Assembly (NCBI GenBank): GCA_015069285.1
Contig: SVIX01000002.1
Coordinates: forward strand, 1 to 64,000
Direction of reading: 5' to 3'
DNA: 64,000 bases
Origin: Clostridiales bacterium
GTDB lineage: Bacteria > Bacillota > Clostridia > Christensenellales > Borkfalkiaceae
Shown here one piece after another: positions 1 to 9,554 of the stretch. A program made the position numbers and the translations under genes. Positions within the stretch are counted from its first letter, which is position 1; every line of letters begins with the position of its first letter. Below the pieces are notes generated by a model. The model did no database searches. It saw only the letters and a program-made list of their open reading frames with translations, and was not told the DNA's origin.

Positions 1-958
1 TAAGATTGGATAACATACCGCCGGGTACTTGATACAAAAGCGTATTTACGTCGATTCCCTTAGATTTTTCATTTAAAATCTTATCGTCTTTTAAGCGTTT
101 TTCAACCGCTTTAAAATGTTTAATAATCGGCAATAATTGATTTATATCTATTCCCGTATCATACGGCGTATCTTTAAGCGTTGCAACCAACGGTTCCGTT
201 GCAGGTTGCGAAGTACCGTTTCCAAGCGGGGAAAGCGCAGTATCCACGATATCTACCCCGGCAAGAATTGCCATGAGATATACCATATCGCCCGTACCCG
301 TCGTATTGTGCGTATGCAAATGCAATTTTGTCGTAGGCTTTAACACGGCTTTTAAAGCTTTTACCAGCTCGTACGCTTTTAAGGGCAATAAAAGGTTTGC
401 CATATCTTTCAAGCAAATATTATCCGCCCCATTCTCTTCCAATTCTTTCGCAAGCTTTATAAAGTAGTCGTTTGTAAACACCTCTTGCCCGTCTACGATT
501 GCGCTCGTATAACATATCGTCGCCTCGCAAATACCGCCGTATTTTTTGATAGCGCGCATGGAAACTTCCAAATTTCTAGGGTCGTTTAAAGCGTCGAAGA
601 CGCGCACGACGCCTACGCCGTTTTCAATCGATTTCGCAACGAATTTTTCCACAACGTCGTCCGCGTAATGACGATAGCCAAGCAAATTTTGACCACGCAA
701 CAGCATTTGAATGGGCGTTTTTAAATGTGCTTTTAAAGTACGCAACCGTTCCCAAGGGTCTTCATTCAAGAACCGCAAGCAGGAATCAAAAGTTGCGCCT
801 CCCCACGCTTCTATGGAATAATATCCAATCGCGTCAAGTTGCTCCAAAACGGGCAACATTTCTTCAATCTTCATTCGGGTCGCCGCTTGCGATTGGTGCG
901 CGTCGCGCAAAATCGTTTCGGTCAACATTACTTTTTTCTTTTCAAAATTTAATTCCAT
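1..958 (-). CDS. oadA: Oxaloacetate decarboxylase alpha / pyruvate carboxylase B-type (5S) carboxyltransferase, C-terminus beyond window edge
   Basis: Minus-strand translation from ATG at 958 reads MELNFEKKKVMLTETILRDAHQSQAATRMKIEEMLPVLEQLDAIGYYSIEAWGGATFDSCLRFLNEDPWERLR..., typical of the OadA/PycB family; open to window edge. Confidence 0.93.
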   Translation of the reverse strand, partial: MELNFEKKKVMLTETILRDAHQSQAATRMKIEEMLPVLEQLDAIGYYSIEAWGGATFDSCLRFLNEDPWERLRTLKAHLKTPIQMLLRGQNLLGYRHYADDVVEKFVAKSIENGVGVVRVFDALNDPRNLEVSMRAIKKYGGICEATICYTSAIVDGQEVFTNDYFIKLAKELEENGADNICLKDMANLLLPLKAYELVKALKAVLKPTTKLHLHTHNTTGTGDMVYLMAILAGVDIVDTALSPLGNGTSQPATEPLVATLKDTPYDTGIDINQLLPIIKHFKAVEKRLKDDKILNEKSKGIDVNTLLYQVPGGMLSNL

Positions 959-973
959 ATTGATACCTCGTCA

Positions 974-2179
974 CTATACTATAGCAAGTAAAAAACCTGC
1001 CGCAATCGCAGAACCGATAACCCCGGCGACGTTCGGCCCCATCGCGTGCATTAATAGATGGTTATTCGGGTCATATTCTCTACCGACGTCCTCCGAAATG
1101 CGCGCCGCCATTGGAACGGCGGAAACGCCTGCACTACCGATAAGCGGGTTGATTTTTCCTTTAGAAAGTTTACACATCAAGCGTCCCATCAACAGACCGC
1201 CAATCGTACCACAACTAAACGCCACTAAGCCAAGCGCGATAATACCGAGCGTCGTCCAATCCAAGAACGTTGCCCCGTACGCTTTACAGCCTACGGACAC
1301 GCCAAGGAAAATGGTTATCGTGTTCATAAGCCCGTTTTGCGCCTGCGAGGAAAGTCTATCGCACACACCACATTCTTTGAGTAAATTTCCAAGCATCAAC
1401 ATTCCTAAAAGCGGAACGGCGTCAGGAAGCAATAATCCAACGACCAACGTTACGACGATAGGGAAAATGATTTTTTCCAATTTACTTACCGTACGAAGCG
1501 GTTTCATCTTTATCGTGCGTTCTTTTTTGGGCACAATCGCTTTCATAAGCGGTTTCTGTATAATGGGTATTAACGCCATATACGAATACGCGGCGACGGC
1601 TATAGCGGAAAGTAAATCCGTTTTATTTCCGTTAAACATAGCAAAGTCCGCCAATTTTTGCGTGACGTAAATAGCGGTAGGACCGTCCGCCCCGCCGATA
1701 ATCGCAATCGAACACGCCGCCGCAAGATTAAATCCTATTGCGCTCGCGGCAATTAGCGTCAAAAACACGCCTAATTGCGCGGCTGCGCCAATGAGCATAC
1801 TTTTCGGATTGGAAATTAACGGTCCAAAATCCGTCATCGCTCCAATTCCAAGGAAAATAAGCGGTGGATAAATAACGTTTTGCACCCCGTAAAAGAGATA
1901 CCATAAAAGCCCCGGATTTTGTACTTCGTTATAATTATGCGAACCTTCGGGATAAGTACCCCACACTACTTCGTATGCACCCGGAAGATTGATAAGAAAC
2001 ATTCCGAATGCAATCGGCAAAAGAAGCAAGGGTTCGAATTTTTTTACAATCGCAAGATACATTAACACGAAAGAAATAAGCAACATAATATAATTTTGCG
2101 GTGTTCCCTTCGTAAGCCCTAACGATTGCCATAAATTGGTGAACATCTCGCCAAAATTTATAAGCAATGCATCTAACAT
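974..2179 (-). CDS. oadB: Oxaloacetate decarboxylase / methylmalonyl-CoA decarboxylase beta subunit (Na+ pump)
   Basis: 401 aa, polytopic, GGADGPTAIYVT motif of OadB/MmdB family. Confidence 0.93.
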   Translation of the reverse strand: MLDALLINFGEMFTNLWQSLGLTKGTPQNYIMLLISFVLMYLAIVKKFEPLLLLPIAFGMFLINLPGAYEVVWGTYPEGSHNYNEVQNPGLLWYLFYGVQNVIYPPLIFLGIGAMTDFGPLISNPKSMLIGAAAQLGVFLTLIAASAIGFNLAAACSIAIIGGADGPTAIYVTQKLADFAMFNGNKTDLLSAIAVAAYSYMALIPIIQKPLMKAIVPKKERTIKMKPLRTVSKLEKIIFPIVVTLVVGLLLPDAVPLLGMLMLGNLLKECGVCDRLSSQAQNGLMNTITIFLGVSVGCKAYGATFLDWTTLGIIALGLVAFSCGTIGGLLMGRLMCKLSKGKINPLIGSAGVSAVPMAARISEDVGREYDPNNHLLMHAMGPNVAGVIGSAIAAGFLLAIV

Positions 2180-2198
2180 TATATTATACTCCTAAAAG

Positions 2199-2573
2199 TC
2201 AACTTATCACGGCAAGAACCGCGTCCGATTCCACGTTTGCACCTTTTACGACTTGGAAAGAAACGACTCCATCGCAAGGCGCCGTGATATCGTTATCCAT
2301 TTTCATAGCCTCAAGCACTAAAATCGGTTGGTCTTTTTTAACGCTTGCACCTTCCGCTACTAATAAGTTTTTAATTAAACCGGGGAAGGGAGAAAGTACT
2401 TTTTCACCGTTTACTGCAGTCGCTTTCACTACGGGCGCAGGCTGTACCGACGGAGCAGGAGTTGCCACTTGAGGCGCAGGCGTTACGACGGGAGCGGTAT
2501 TTTGAGTTGCCCCAACCTCCTCTACGCCAACTTGATAGGTCGTTCCGTTTACTGTGATAACAAAATTACGCAT
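2199..2573 (-). CDS. Biotin carboxyl carrier protein (biotin/lipoyl attachment)
   Basis: 124 aa, Pro/Ala-rich linker followed by VLEAMKMDNDI biotinylation motif. Confidence 0.93.
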   Translation of the reverse strand: MRNFVITVNGTTYQVGVEEVGATQNTAPVVTPAPQVATPAPSVQPAPVVKATAVNGEKVLSPFPGLIKNLLVAEGASVKKDQPILVLEAMKMDNDITAPCDGVVSFQVVKGANVESDAVLAVIS

Positions 2574-2584
2574 AACTTTTCTCC

Positions 2585-2941
2585 TTATAATCTTTTAATT
2601 CTTTTTACAATAAATTCACATTTAGGGTTGTTCGTTTGATAATACGCCATTAGCGCCGCCGTAATAACGGCAACCGTCTGCTCGTCTACCGCGTTTGTTG
2701 TATTTGTAGTCGCAACGGGTTCAGGCGTTTCGTTTACAGGTATTACCGAGGGTTTCTCCTGCACTTTTTTTGCTTTTGCAGGATTAACTTTAACCATAAA
2801 TTTCCCTATTGCCCATACGATAAATATCAATAAGAAAATTCCAAGACATACGATTAAAAAACCGAGTAATGCGTAAAGCGACGCCTCGCCAAGCTCAACG
2901 GAGCGAAATTTATCGGCTGTTGTTGTCAAAAGATTAAACAC
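2585..2941 (-). CDS. OadG-family (gamma/delta) small membrane subunit
   Basis: 118 aa, single N-terminal TM, operon position between biotin carrier and carboxyltransferase. Confidence 0.8.
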   Translation of the reverse strand: MFNLLTTTADKFRSVELGEASLYALLGFLIVCLGIFLLIFIVWAIGKFMVKVNPAKAKKVQEKPSVIPVNETPEPVATTNTTNAVDEQTVAVITAALMAYYQTNNPKCEFIVKRIKRL

Positions 2942-2952
2942 TTTATTCCTCC

Positions 2953-4320
2953 CTACGCCGACAACATTTGTAATGTTGCAATTAAATATTGTTTAACGAA
3001 TTGCGGTTCAATAATTGCGTCGATATACCCGTCTTTTGCCGCGTTGATGGGGTCGGCGTTTTCATTGGCGTACTTCTCCGCCAAGGCAAGTTTATCGGCA
3101 TTTTCTCCCCCGAATTCAATTCGCGCGCCCTGCGCGCCGTCGAATAACGCTATTTGCGCATTCGCGAAAGCACAAGTATAATCAAACCCTACCGACTTCG
3201 CGGAAAACAAAGAATATCCAATTCCAATCGCTTTTTTATATACTACGGATATTTTCGGGGTGACAATCGTATCAAGTATCGATAAATACTCCGCTGTTTC
3301 TTTCATTATACGACTACCGTTCGTACAAAGGTCCGCGGAAAATCCTTTCACGTCTGTAAACATAATAAACGGAAAGGAATAACAACTTGCAAATTCAGCA
3401 AAATTTTTAATTTTTGCAAGTTTGGAAGCAGTAAGCTCTACCCCCGTATCGCCACCGTCAAACAAAACCGTAGCAACGGAAATGCCCCCGATACGCCCAA
3501 GCAACGTCTTCACTTCCGGCTCAAACTCGCCCCAAATCTCCACAGAAGATTCAAAAATTTTCAACAGGTTTTCCGCTTCGACGCTTTGATTAAGAATGGG
3601 CAAACTTTCGTTTAATTCCGCGTTTATACAAGGCATAGCCATTAAATCGCAAACGTAAGAAATTTTCTCTTTAATTTCTTGCAATGAATTTACTTCAAAC
3701 GCAGGAATTCCCGTTTTATTCAAAGCTTTCGCGCTACCCACTTCTTCTTTGGATAAATTCTTCCCCGATTTTGCAGACAAGACGAACGGGCTGTTTATTG
3801 CCAAAATACTCTTATGGGAAAGGAAGAACGATAAGTCGGCTATACTAGCAAGCATAGCGATTGAACCGTATACTTCCCCGTCTACGACAACGTATTGAGG
3901 AACAACGCCTTTTAACTGTGTACTTCTTAAAAGTATCTTCGCCAATCCCTCTAAAACGGGAATGCCTTCTCCAATTTGTACCCCGTGAGTATTCAACAAA
4001 TACACGATTGGCGTTGCGTTCTTTTCTGCGGTATCTAAACATTTACAAATTTTATCACAATTCGCTTTGGATATCGCACCGTCGAAAACTTTTGCGTTTT
4101 GCGCTACGACGTAAAACGGGAAATCGTTCATCGTAGCAAATCCGGTGATAACGCCTTCTCCCTCGGCGTTTTCTCCATAAAATTCGTTTTTCGAAAAACT
4201 GAACGCGGATAATTCCACGAAACTGTTTGCGTCAAACAGCTCGTTGATTTGTTTGCGAAGTTCTTTGCTGTTTTCCGCAAGTTTCTTTTTTCGTTCTTGT
4301 AGCAATTGAATTTTATCCAT
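2953..4320 (-). CDS. Divergent acyl-CoA carboxyltransferase (MmdA/12S-like)
   Basis: Starts at MDKIQLLQERKKKLAENSKELRKQ after GGAGG SD. Crotonase-fold carboxyltransferase colinearity (EGVITGFATMND, VFAQ-like VVAQNAKVFDGAISKANCDKICK). The longer called ORF (to 4419) runs through a promoter. Confidence 0.8.
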   Translation of the reverse strand: MDKIQLLQERKKKLAENSKELRKQINELFDANSFVELSAFSFSKNEFYGENAEGEGVITGFATMNDFPFYVVAQNAKVFDGAISKANCDKICKCLDTAEKNATPIVYLLNTHGVQIGEGIPVLEGLAKILLRSTQLKGVVPQYVVVDGEVYGSIAMLASIADLSFFLSHKSILAINSPFVLSAKSGKNLSKEEVGSAKALNKTGIPAFEVNSLQEIKEKISYVCDLMAMPCINAELNESLPILNQSVEAENLLKIFESSVEIWGEFEPEVKTLLGRIGGISVATVLFDGGDTGVELTASKLAKIKNFAEFASCYSFPFIMFTDVKGFSADLCTNGSRIMKETAEYLSILDTIVTPKISVVYKKAIGIGYSLFSAKSVGFDYTCAFANAQIALFDGAQGARIEFGGENADKLALAEKYANENADPINAAKDGYIDAIIEPQFVKQYLIATLQMLSA

Positions 4321-4390
4321 ATTATCCTCCAAGAATTTTTGGCATAAAACGATTGTTGTTACATTTTTTGCCAAATTTCTACCAATTATC

Positions 4391-4419
4391 ATTATACAAC
4401 AACCAGTTTTAAAAAGCAA
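4391..4419 (-). promoter_or_regulatory. Sigma70-type promoter of oad operon (TTGCTT-17-TATAAT)
   Basis: Hexamers with 17-nt spacer read on minus strand, upstream of 4320 start. Confidence 0.75.
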
Positions 4420-4444
4420 GCGTATAATCTATTTTTTTATAAAA

Positions 4445-5377
4445 TTATTTATTTCTTTTGTTTTTATGTTTTTTCAATAAACGCGAATACCACGACTGTA
4501 ATTTGTCCGTATTTTTATAAATTAAATAAAAACCAAGGATAATCACAAAGAAAAATATTCCCCATAAAAGCAAACCCCACCACGTATTAAACGGAATAAA
4601 ATCAACGGAATAACAGGTGGCAAAAATAGAAATAATGCGGGTAAGCGATATCATCACGATAAAATATCGAACGCTCAACGAGGATAATCCTGCTAAAAAG
4701 CATAAAATATCGTCCGGAAACAACGGTAGCAAAAACATTGCGGTTAATATAAAACTATCCTTGCCTTTTAACTTCGTTTGCCATTTTAACAAAGTTTCCT
4801 CTCCGACTAGCCATTTCGTCGCCTTATAACCAAGTTTTCTACCAATAAAAAAGGCGCTAAACGAGCCTAATAAAATTCCAATCAAACTATATATTGCCGT
4901 ATAAAACGGTCCAAACAACGCTACGCCTGCCACCGTACTTACAATGCCCGGTATCGGTAAAATTACAACCTGTAAATATTGCACTACGATATATACGATT
5001 GGCATCCAAACGCCAGCCTTTTTTAAATACGCTTGAAGACTGTTTTCATCTTTTATGATGTTAAAAAAATCCGTTTGTTGTAAAATAAATAAAAGCACAA
5101 AACAAAACAATAAAAACAGATAAACGCTTATTAAACTTTTAACAAGCGTTTCTTTCGTTCGCAAAATCGCCCATATCGATACCCCACAAAGAAAACAAAA
5201 GAAAAAAACCGACAAAACAATAAATACGATTTGATTTTTTTGTAAAAACAACAGCCGAGTATGCATAAGACATAAAACCGAAAACGCAATACAAACTGCC
5301 GTCAATAAAAAAAAGATAAGAACGCGTATGGGCGCGCTCTTATTCGTGGAATATCGTTTTACCTTTTTACAACGCAT
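4445..5377 (-). CDS. TVP38/TMEM64 family (VTT domain) membrane protein
   Basis: 310 aa, multiple TM; segment LPIPGIVSTVAGVALFGPFYTAIYSLIGILLGSFSAFFIGRKLG typical of SNARE-associated/VTT proteins. Confidence 0.85.
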   Translation of the reverse strand: MRCKKVKRYSTNKSAPIRVLIFFLLTAVCIAFSVLCLMHTRLLFLQKNQIVFIVLSVFFFCFLCGVSIWAILRTKETLVKSLISVYLFLLFCFVLLFILQQTDFFNIIKDENSLQAYLKKAGVWMPIVYIVVQYLQVVILPIPGIVSTVAGVALFGPFYTAIYSLIGILLGSFSAFFIGRKLGYKATKWLVGEETLLKWQTKLKGKDSFILTAMFLLPLFPDDILCFLAGLSSLSVRYFIVMISLTRIISIFATCYSVDFIPFNTWWGLLLWGIFFFVIILGFYLIYKNTDKLQSWYSRLLKKHKNKRNK

Positions 5378-5465
5378 AATTCACCTACACCCAATCTTAT
5401 AATTATAATATAGTATAGTCTTTCAAGGTAAAAAATATTGTAAAAATTATAAAAACCTAATAAAA

Positions 5466-5921
5466 TCAATTTTCTTCAGTTTTTCTAAGCTCTAAAATCG
5501 CTCCGCGCGCCAACTCGTCGCAACGGTTATTTAAGTCGTTGTCTGCATGTCCCGCAACCTTATAAAAGGTAACTTCGTGGATTTGCGTAAGATTATACAA
5601 TTCTTGCCATAAATCCACGTTTTGTACCGCTTTACCGTCCGATTTTTTCCAAGAAGTTTTCATCCAAGTATATATCCAACCTTTTATAAAGGCGTTTACG
5701 GTATAGGCAGAATCGCTATATACGGCTACTTTGCACGGATATTTCAAGCGTTTTAAACCTACGATAACCGCCATAAGCTCCATACGGTTATTCGTCGTCT
5801 GTAATTCTCCACCGCTATATTCACGTTTTATATCCCCATATATGAGTATGCCTCCATACCCACCGATACCGGGATTTCCCGAACAAGCGCCGTCCGTATA
5901 TAAAGTCACTTCCTTTTTCAT
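5466..5921 (-). CDS. rnhA: Ribonuclease HI
   Basis: LYTDGACSGNPGIGGYGGIL...NRMELMAVI...SDSAYTVNAF...GHADNDLNNRCDELA. Confidence 0.95.
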   Translation of the reverse strand: MKKEVTLYTDGACSGNPGIGGYGGILIYGDIKREYSGGELQTTNNRMELMAVIVGLKRLKYPCKVAVYSDSAYTVNAFIKGWIYTWMKTSWKKSDGKAVQNVDLWQELYNLTQIHEVTFYKVAGHADNDLNNRCDELARGAILELRKTEEN

Positions 5922-5944
5922 AACAAACCTCGACTATAATGATA

Positions 5945-5974
5945 CGCCCCGAAAGTAGCCTTACTTTCGGGGCG
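5945..5974 (-). terminator. Strong hairpin downstream of tRNA-Trp (13-bp stem)
   Basis: CGCCCCGAAAGTA-AGGC-TACTTTCGGGGCG perfect inverted repeat; poor U-tract, so terminator role uncertain. Confidence 0.55.
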
Positions 5975-5982
5975 CACATTTT

Positions 5983-6056
5983 TGGCAGGGGCTATAAGAC
6001 TTGAACTCATCTCTTTGGTTTTGGAGACCAAGGCACAACCTCTATACCAAACCCCT
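5983..6056 (-). tRNA. tRNA-Trp (anticodon CCA), 3' CCA encoded
   Basis: Minus strand AGGGGTT...TTGGT-CTCCAAA-ACCAA...TTCAAGTC...AGCCCCT-G-CCA; acceptor and anticodon stems pair. Confidence 0.95.
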
Positions 6057-6068
6057 AACAATAGGGCT

Positions 6069-6097
6069 ATTATATAACAAAAAAAGAAATTTGTCAA
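6069..6097 (-). promoter_or_regulatory. Consensus promoter of tRNA-Trp (TTGACA-17-TATAAT)
   Basis: Exact hexamers and 17-nt spacer, about 12 nt upstream of tRNA 5' end. Confidence 0.85.
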
Positions 6098-6118
6098 ATA
6101 TTTTTAAGGCATAAAAAA

Positions 6119-6148
6119 AGGATTTTTCTTTTTTTTAGAAAAACCCTT
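6119..6148 (-). terminator. Rho-independent terminator after HAD gene
   Basis: Minus strand AAGGGTTTTTCT-loop-AGAAAAATCCTT followed by T7. Confidence 0.75.
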
Positions 6149-6156
6149 GATTTTTA

Positions 6157-6861
6157 TTAAAATAAATATTGTAATTTCGATTTCACCGTAGTATAATCGG
6201 TAATTTCCACGTAATCTAAACCGCCGAGTCGCACGTGGCTATCGCCACCGCCGTCGCCGAAATCGTCCCCCACGTATAATATTTCTTCTTTTTTGTACCC
6301 ATGTTCTTGCGCATACGCCATAATTGCGTCGTATTTGTTGTATTTCTTTTCCACAAAATCAAAAGATGATGACCCGCCGATATACACCGTATAATCAGGA
6401 AACAACTCCAAAACTTCGGGATATAACACTTTTCGTTTTGCTCTCGTGGGGTCGAAGGCGATTTTATCGGCAATATCTGCTTTCGTACCAAGCAACGGGA
6501 AAGTGACCATACCCGTAGCGTGAAACTCTACCGACTCCCCTTTGTATTGCGTATACCCGTACTTTTGACGAAGATATTCGGTTTTTTTGAGAAAATACGC
6601 TTTATCGGGCGAAGTCGTAATATTTTTGACGAGGGTAAATTTACCGTCAATCATTTTACTTTCCTGCATGCCGTAATTGCCGATAATATCAATCGGATAT
6701 CCGTCCATTTGCGCGTAAATTCTTTCCGAACCGCCTGCTCCTACCATAATGACCTTATATTTCTCTTGTAATTGGTCTAAAACCTCTCTGCTATCTTTTT
6801 CTAATTTCGAGCGGTGTTGGGTAAGCGTTCCGTCTAAATCAAAACAAATTAATTTTTTCAT
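6157..6861 (-). CDS. HAD superfamily (phosphomannomutase-like, HAD-IIB) phosphatase
   Basis: MKKLICFDLDGTLTQHRS...VGAGGSERIYAQM...EEILYVGDDFGDGGGDSHV. Confidence 0.8.
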   Translation of the reverse strand: MKKLICFDLDGTLTQHRSKLEKDSREVLDQLQEKYKVIMVGAGGSERIYAQMDGYPIDIIGNYGMQESKMIDGKFTLVKNITTSPDKAYFLKKTEYLRQKYGYTQYKGESVEFHATGMVTFPLLGTKADIADKIAFDPTRAKRKVLYPEVLELFPDYTVYIGGSSSFDFVEKKYNKYDAIMAYAQEHGYKKEEILYVGDDFGDGGGDSHVRLGGLDYVEITDYTTVKSKLQYLF

Positions 6862-6875
6862 TCGTAATCCTATTT

Positions 6876-7976
6876 TTAATAAAACTCTTTCATAATCAAC
6901 GGTTTAACTCTTTCCGTTAAACCTAAATCGTGAACAAGCGTTAAAACGGTATATCTATCCCGTACCGTATACGCCTTTTCAATCATTTCTACCATCGTTT
7001 CTTTGCGAACGCCGATTTGCGAGAATTTCACGGGGCAACCCATTCTTTCAAGCATCGTTTTAATGCTTTCCACGCTCGGCAATTCGTCGGCAAGTTTATA
7101 TACTTCTTCTGCACCCTTAAATTGTATTTTTTCTTCTTTTAAAAATTTATAAAGCGTTATAGACACCATCGTACCGATAGCAACTTTAACCCCGTGTAAA
7201 GGAATTTTTTCCCCGCGACGAACGAAATCCATTTCTAAAAAATGCGATTGATGATGCTCGCTTCCGCTTGCAGGACGGGAATTACCGCAAATAGCCATCG
7301 AAGTTCCTGCCGTAATTAAAGCGTTCATCAATTTTGCGATAGCGTCCGCTTTGTATTGCGTTAATCCTTCAAACGCCTCCACGCACGCTGTACGGGCTTG
7401 TTCCATTAAGGAAAATGCCTCTTGATTTATCGGTTCTCCGTTGACGATATTCGCCATCTTCCAATCGGTAAGACAGGTATATTTACCGATAATATCGCCA
7501 AACCCAGCCGCCGTCATTTCCCTAGGCGCTTTTCTAACGATTTCCAAATCAATTAAAACGTCAGACGGCGTATGTACCTCGTCGGTAACCTTATATCCTC
7601 CGCGCATCAACGCGGAGCCTTTGGAGCAATATCCGTCCATACTTGCCGCCGTTGCTAATACGCCACATTCGATATTTAATCTTGTGGAAACGGATTTTGC
7701 CATATCGTTGAGCGTACCGCTACCCACGGCTAATACGTATTCCGCATTTTTCGCTACGTCATAGGCTTGTTGGCATTTATCTTCGGACGGAATCAATTCT
7801 TCGTCGGGATATGCTATAGACAGCACTTCCTTGGCGTAACGAGAAATCTCCTCTTTGATTTGTTCGGCAAACGGTTTGGTATTGACGTCGTACATAACAG
7901 CAACGATTTTCCCCGTTATGCGATTAAAAAAGTTCTTAAACCCACTTTCGTGACGATATTCAACGTTAATATTCAT
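6876..7976 (-). CDS. sn-glycerol-1-phosphate dehydrogenase family (AraM/EgsA-like)
   Basis: MNINVEYRHESGFKNFFNR...VLAVGSGTLNDMAKSVS...ASMDGYCSKGSALMRGG...PSDVLIDLE...AAGFGDIIGKYTCLTDW; ATG at 7976 preferred over the GTG at 7985 by SD spacing. Confidence 0.85.
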   Translation of the reverse strand: MNINVEYRHESGFKNFFNRITGKIVAVMYDVNTKPFAEQIKEEISRYAKEVLSIAYPDEELIPSEDKCQQAYDVAKNAEYVLAVGSGTLNDMAKSVSTRLNIECGVLATAASMDGYCSKGSALMRGGYKVTDEVHTPSDVLIDLEIVRKAPREMTAAGFGDIIGKYTCLTDWKMANIVNGEPINQEAFSLMEQARTACVEAFEGLTQYKADAIAKLMNALITAGTSMAICGNSRPASGSEHHQSHFLEMDFVRRGEKIPLHGVKVAIGTMVSITLYKFLKEEKIQFKGAEEVYKLADELPSVESIKTMLERMGCPVKFSQIGVRKETMVEMIEKAYTVRDRYTVLTLVHDLGLTERVKPLIMKEFY

Positions 7977-7998
7977 AATATACACCTCTTTCGTTTAT

Positions 7999-8649
7999 TT
8001 ATTCGTTGTCACAACGTTCTAACAAAGATATAAACGGGTTCTCTTCCATAATTTCATTTAATCGCGTAGAAGAAAACTCTTTATCCGTCGTAAGCGTTGC
8101 GTTATAAACAACGCGCCCCTGCGCGTCGCGCGTTATAACCAAATGATTAAATCTATCCGTTCCGAAAATTTCTTTAATTTTCAGATTTTCATCGCCCGTA
8201 CGCAAAAATTCAATTTTGACAGAATAATATTTTTTCGAGCGAAAAACACGGAGTGGCAAATGAAATACGCATTGTACGATAATAATGAGTAGCGTTGCTC
8301 CGATTGCCAAAATATACAATCTGCTACCGCACGCCATACCGATACCCGCAGTCGCCCAAATGCCCGCCGCGGTAGTCAAGCCTTTAACCTCGTGCTGTTT
8401 ATATACTATCATTCCTGCGCCAAGGAAACCGATTCCCGTAACGATTTGCGCCGCTATACGCCCGGGGTCGCCGTTTCCGATATTTTTAGAAATAACCGTC
8501 ATTAACGCCGCGCCGACGCAGACGATCGTATGTGTGCGAATACCCGCTTCTTTGAAACGCTGTTTGCGTTCAAAACCGATAAAAAAGCCCAAAACAATAG
8601 ACAAGACTAAATCCAGCAACGTAAATAACTGAAATGAAACGTCCGGCAT
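7999..8649 (-). CDS. MgtC/SapB family membrane protein
   Basis: GFFIGFERKQRFKEAGIRTHTIVCVGAALMTVIS...GFLGAGMIVYK...VKGLTTAAGIWATAGIGMACG. Confidence 0.92.
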   Translation of the reverse strand: MPDVSFQLFTLLDLVLSIVLGFFIGFERKQRFKEAGIRTHTIVCVGAALMTVISKNIGNGDPGRIAAQIVTGIGFLGAGMIVYKQHEVKGLTTAAGIWATAGIGMACGSRLYILAIGATLLIIIVQCVFHLPLRVFRSKKYYSVKIEFLRTGDENLKIKEIFGTDRFNHLVITRDAQGRVVYNATLTTDKEFSSTRLNEIMEENPFISLLERCDNE

Positions 8650-8741
8650 AATTCTATCCCCCTTTATTTTTGATTGATTATTTTTTAGAAAAGTCGCTAC
8701 CTATCTATTATCGTATGCACGATTTTAGATTGGTATGTTAA

Positions 8742-9551
8742 TTAATTTAAATCTTTAACGCTTTCAAACACAAAAGTAGGTTTAACGTCGCTATTTTCCA
8801 CGTCTTGTAACGACGCTTCACCGCTTAACACGCAAATCGTATCTACGCCCGCGTTTACGCCTGACGCAATATCCGTATATAATCTGTCCCCAATAACGAC
8901 CGTTTCTTCCTTCGTTTTCTTAAACTTTTTCATAAGTTCAAAAATCATCGCCGGTTGCGGTTTTCCGATAAAAACGGGTTTTTTACCCGTTGCGTATTCA
9001 ATTCCTACGCACATAGAACCGCAGTCCGGCACAGAACCAAATTCCACGGGACACACCCAATCGGGGTTCGTGGCGTAATACGGAATATTACATTTGGTTA
9101 AAATTTCGCAGGTATTACGAAGTTTTTTGCCCGTTAATTCCGGGTCGAATGCTACGAGTACGGCAACCGCTTTCGGCGTATATTTTTGCGTGACGTTTAA
9201 ACCGTTCGCCTTTAATTCTTTTATAAACGATTTCGTGCCTTGCGCATAAATAAGTTGCTTTCCAAATTTTTCTTTGAAAATCATAATCGACGCTTGCGTT
9301 GAAGTAAAGAAATTTTCTTTTTTTACGTCTTTAATCCCCAAACGGTTTAATTTTTTGATATAATCTTTTACCGATTTGGAAGGATTATTCGTAATAAACG
9401 CATAATATCCGCCTTTGCATTGAATTTTTTTCAACAATTCAATCACGCCGTCGAATAATTCGTTTTCACGGTAAATCGTACCGTCCATATCGAATAAATA
9501 CAATTTTTTAGCGTCTAAAACGTCCGCGTTCTTACCTAAATAATCTTGCAT
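8742..9551 (-). CDS. HAD-IIA family hydrolase (NagD-like phosphatase)
   Basis: LYLFDMDGTIYRENELFDG...FITNNPSKS...IGKPQPAMIFELM...VIGDRLYTDIASGVNAGVDTICVLSGE. Confidence 0.88.
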   Translation of the reverse strand: MQDYLGKNADVLDAKKLYLFDMDGTIYRENELFDGVIELLKKIQCKGGYYAFITNNPSKSVKDYIKKLNRLGIKDVKKENFFTSTQASIMIFKEKFGKQLIYAQGTKSFIKELKANGLNVTQKYTPKAVAVLVAFDPELTGKKLRNTCEILTKCNIPYYATNPDWVCPVEFGSVPDCGSMCVGIEYATGKKPVFIGKPQPAMIFELMKKFKKTKEETVVIGDRLYTDIASGVNAGVDTICVLSGEASLQDVENSDVKPTFVFESVKDLN

Positions 9552-9554
9552 AAC

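Noticed and set aside
960-1670. 236-aa + strand ORF antisense to oadB
   Set aside because: Shadow of a clearly conserved membrane-subunit gene; composition is a reversed-complement artefact and there is no SD.
4321-4419. 33-codon N-terminal extension of the carboxyltransferase ORF
   Set aside because: Contains the TTGCTT-17-TATAAT promoter; the ATG at 4320 has a GGAGG SD and matches the family N-terminus.
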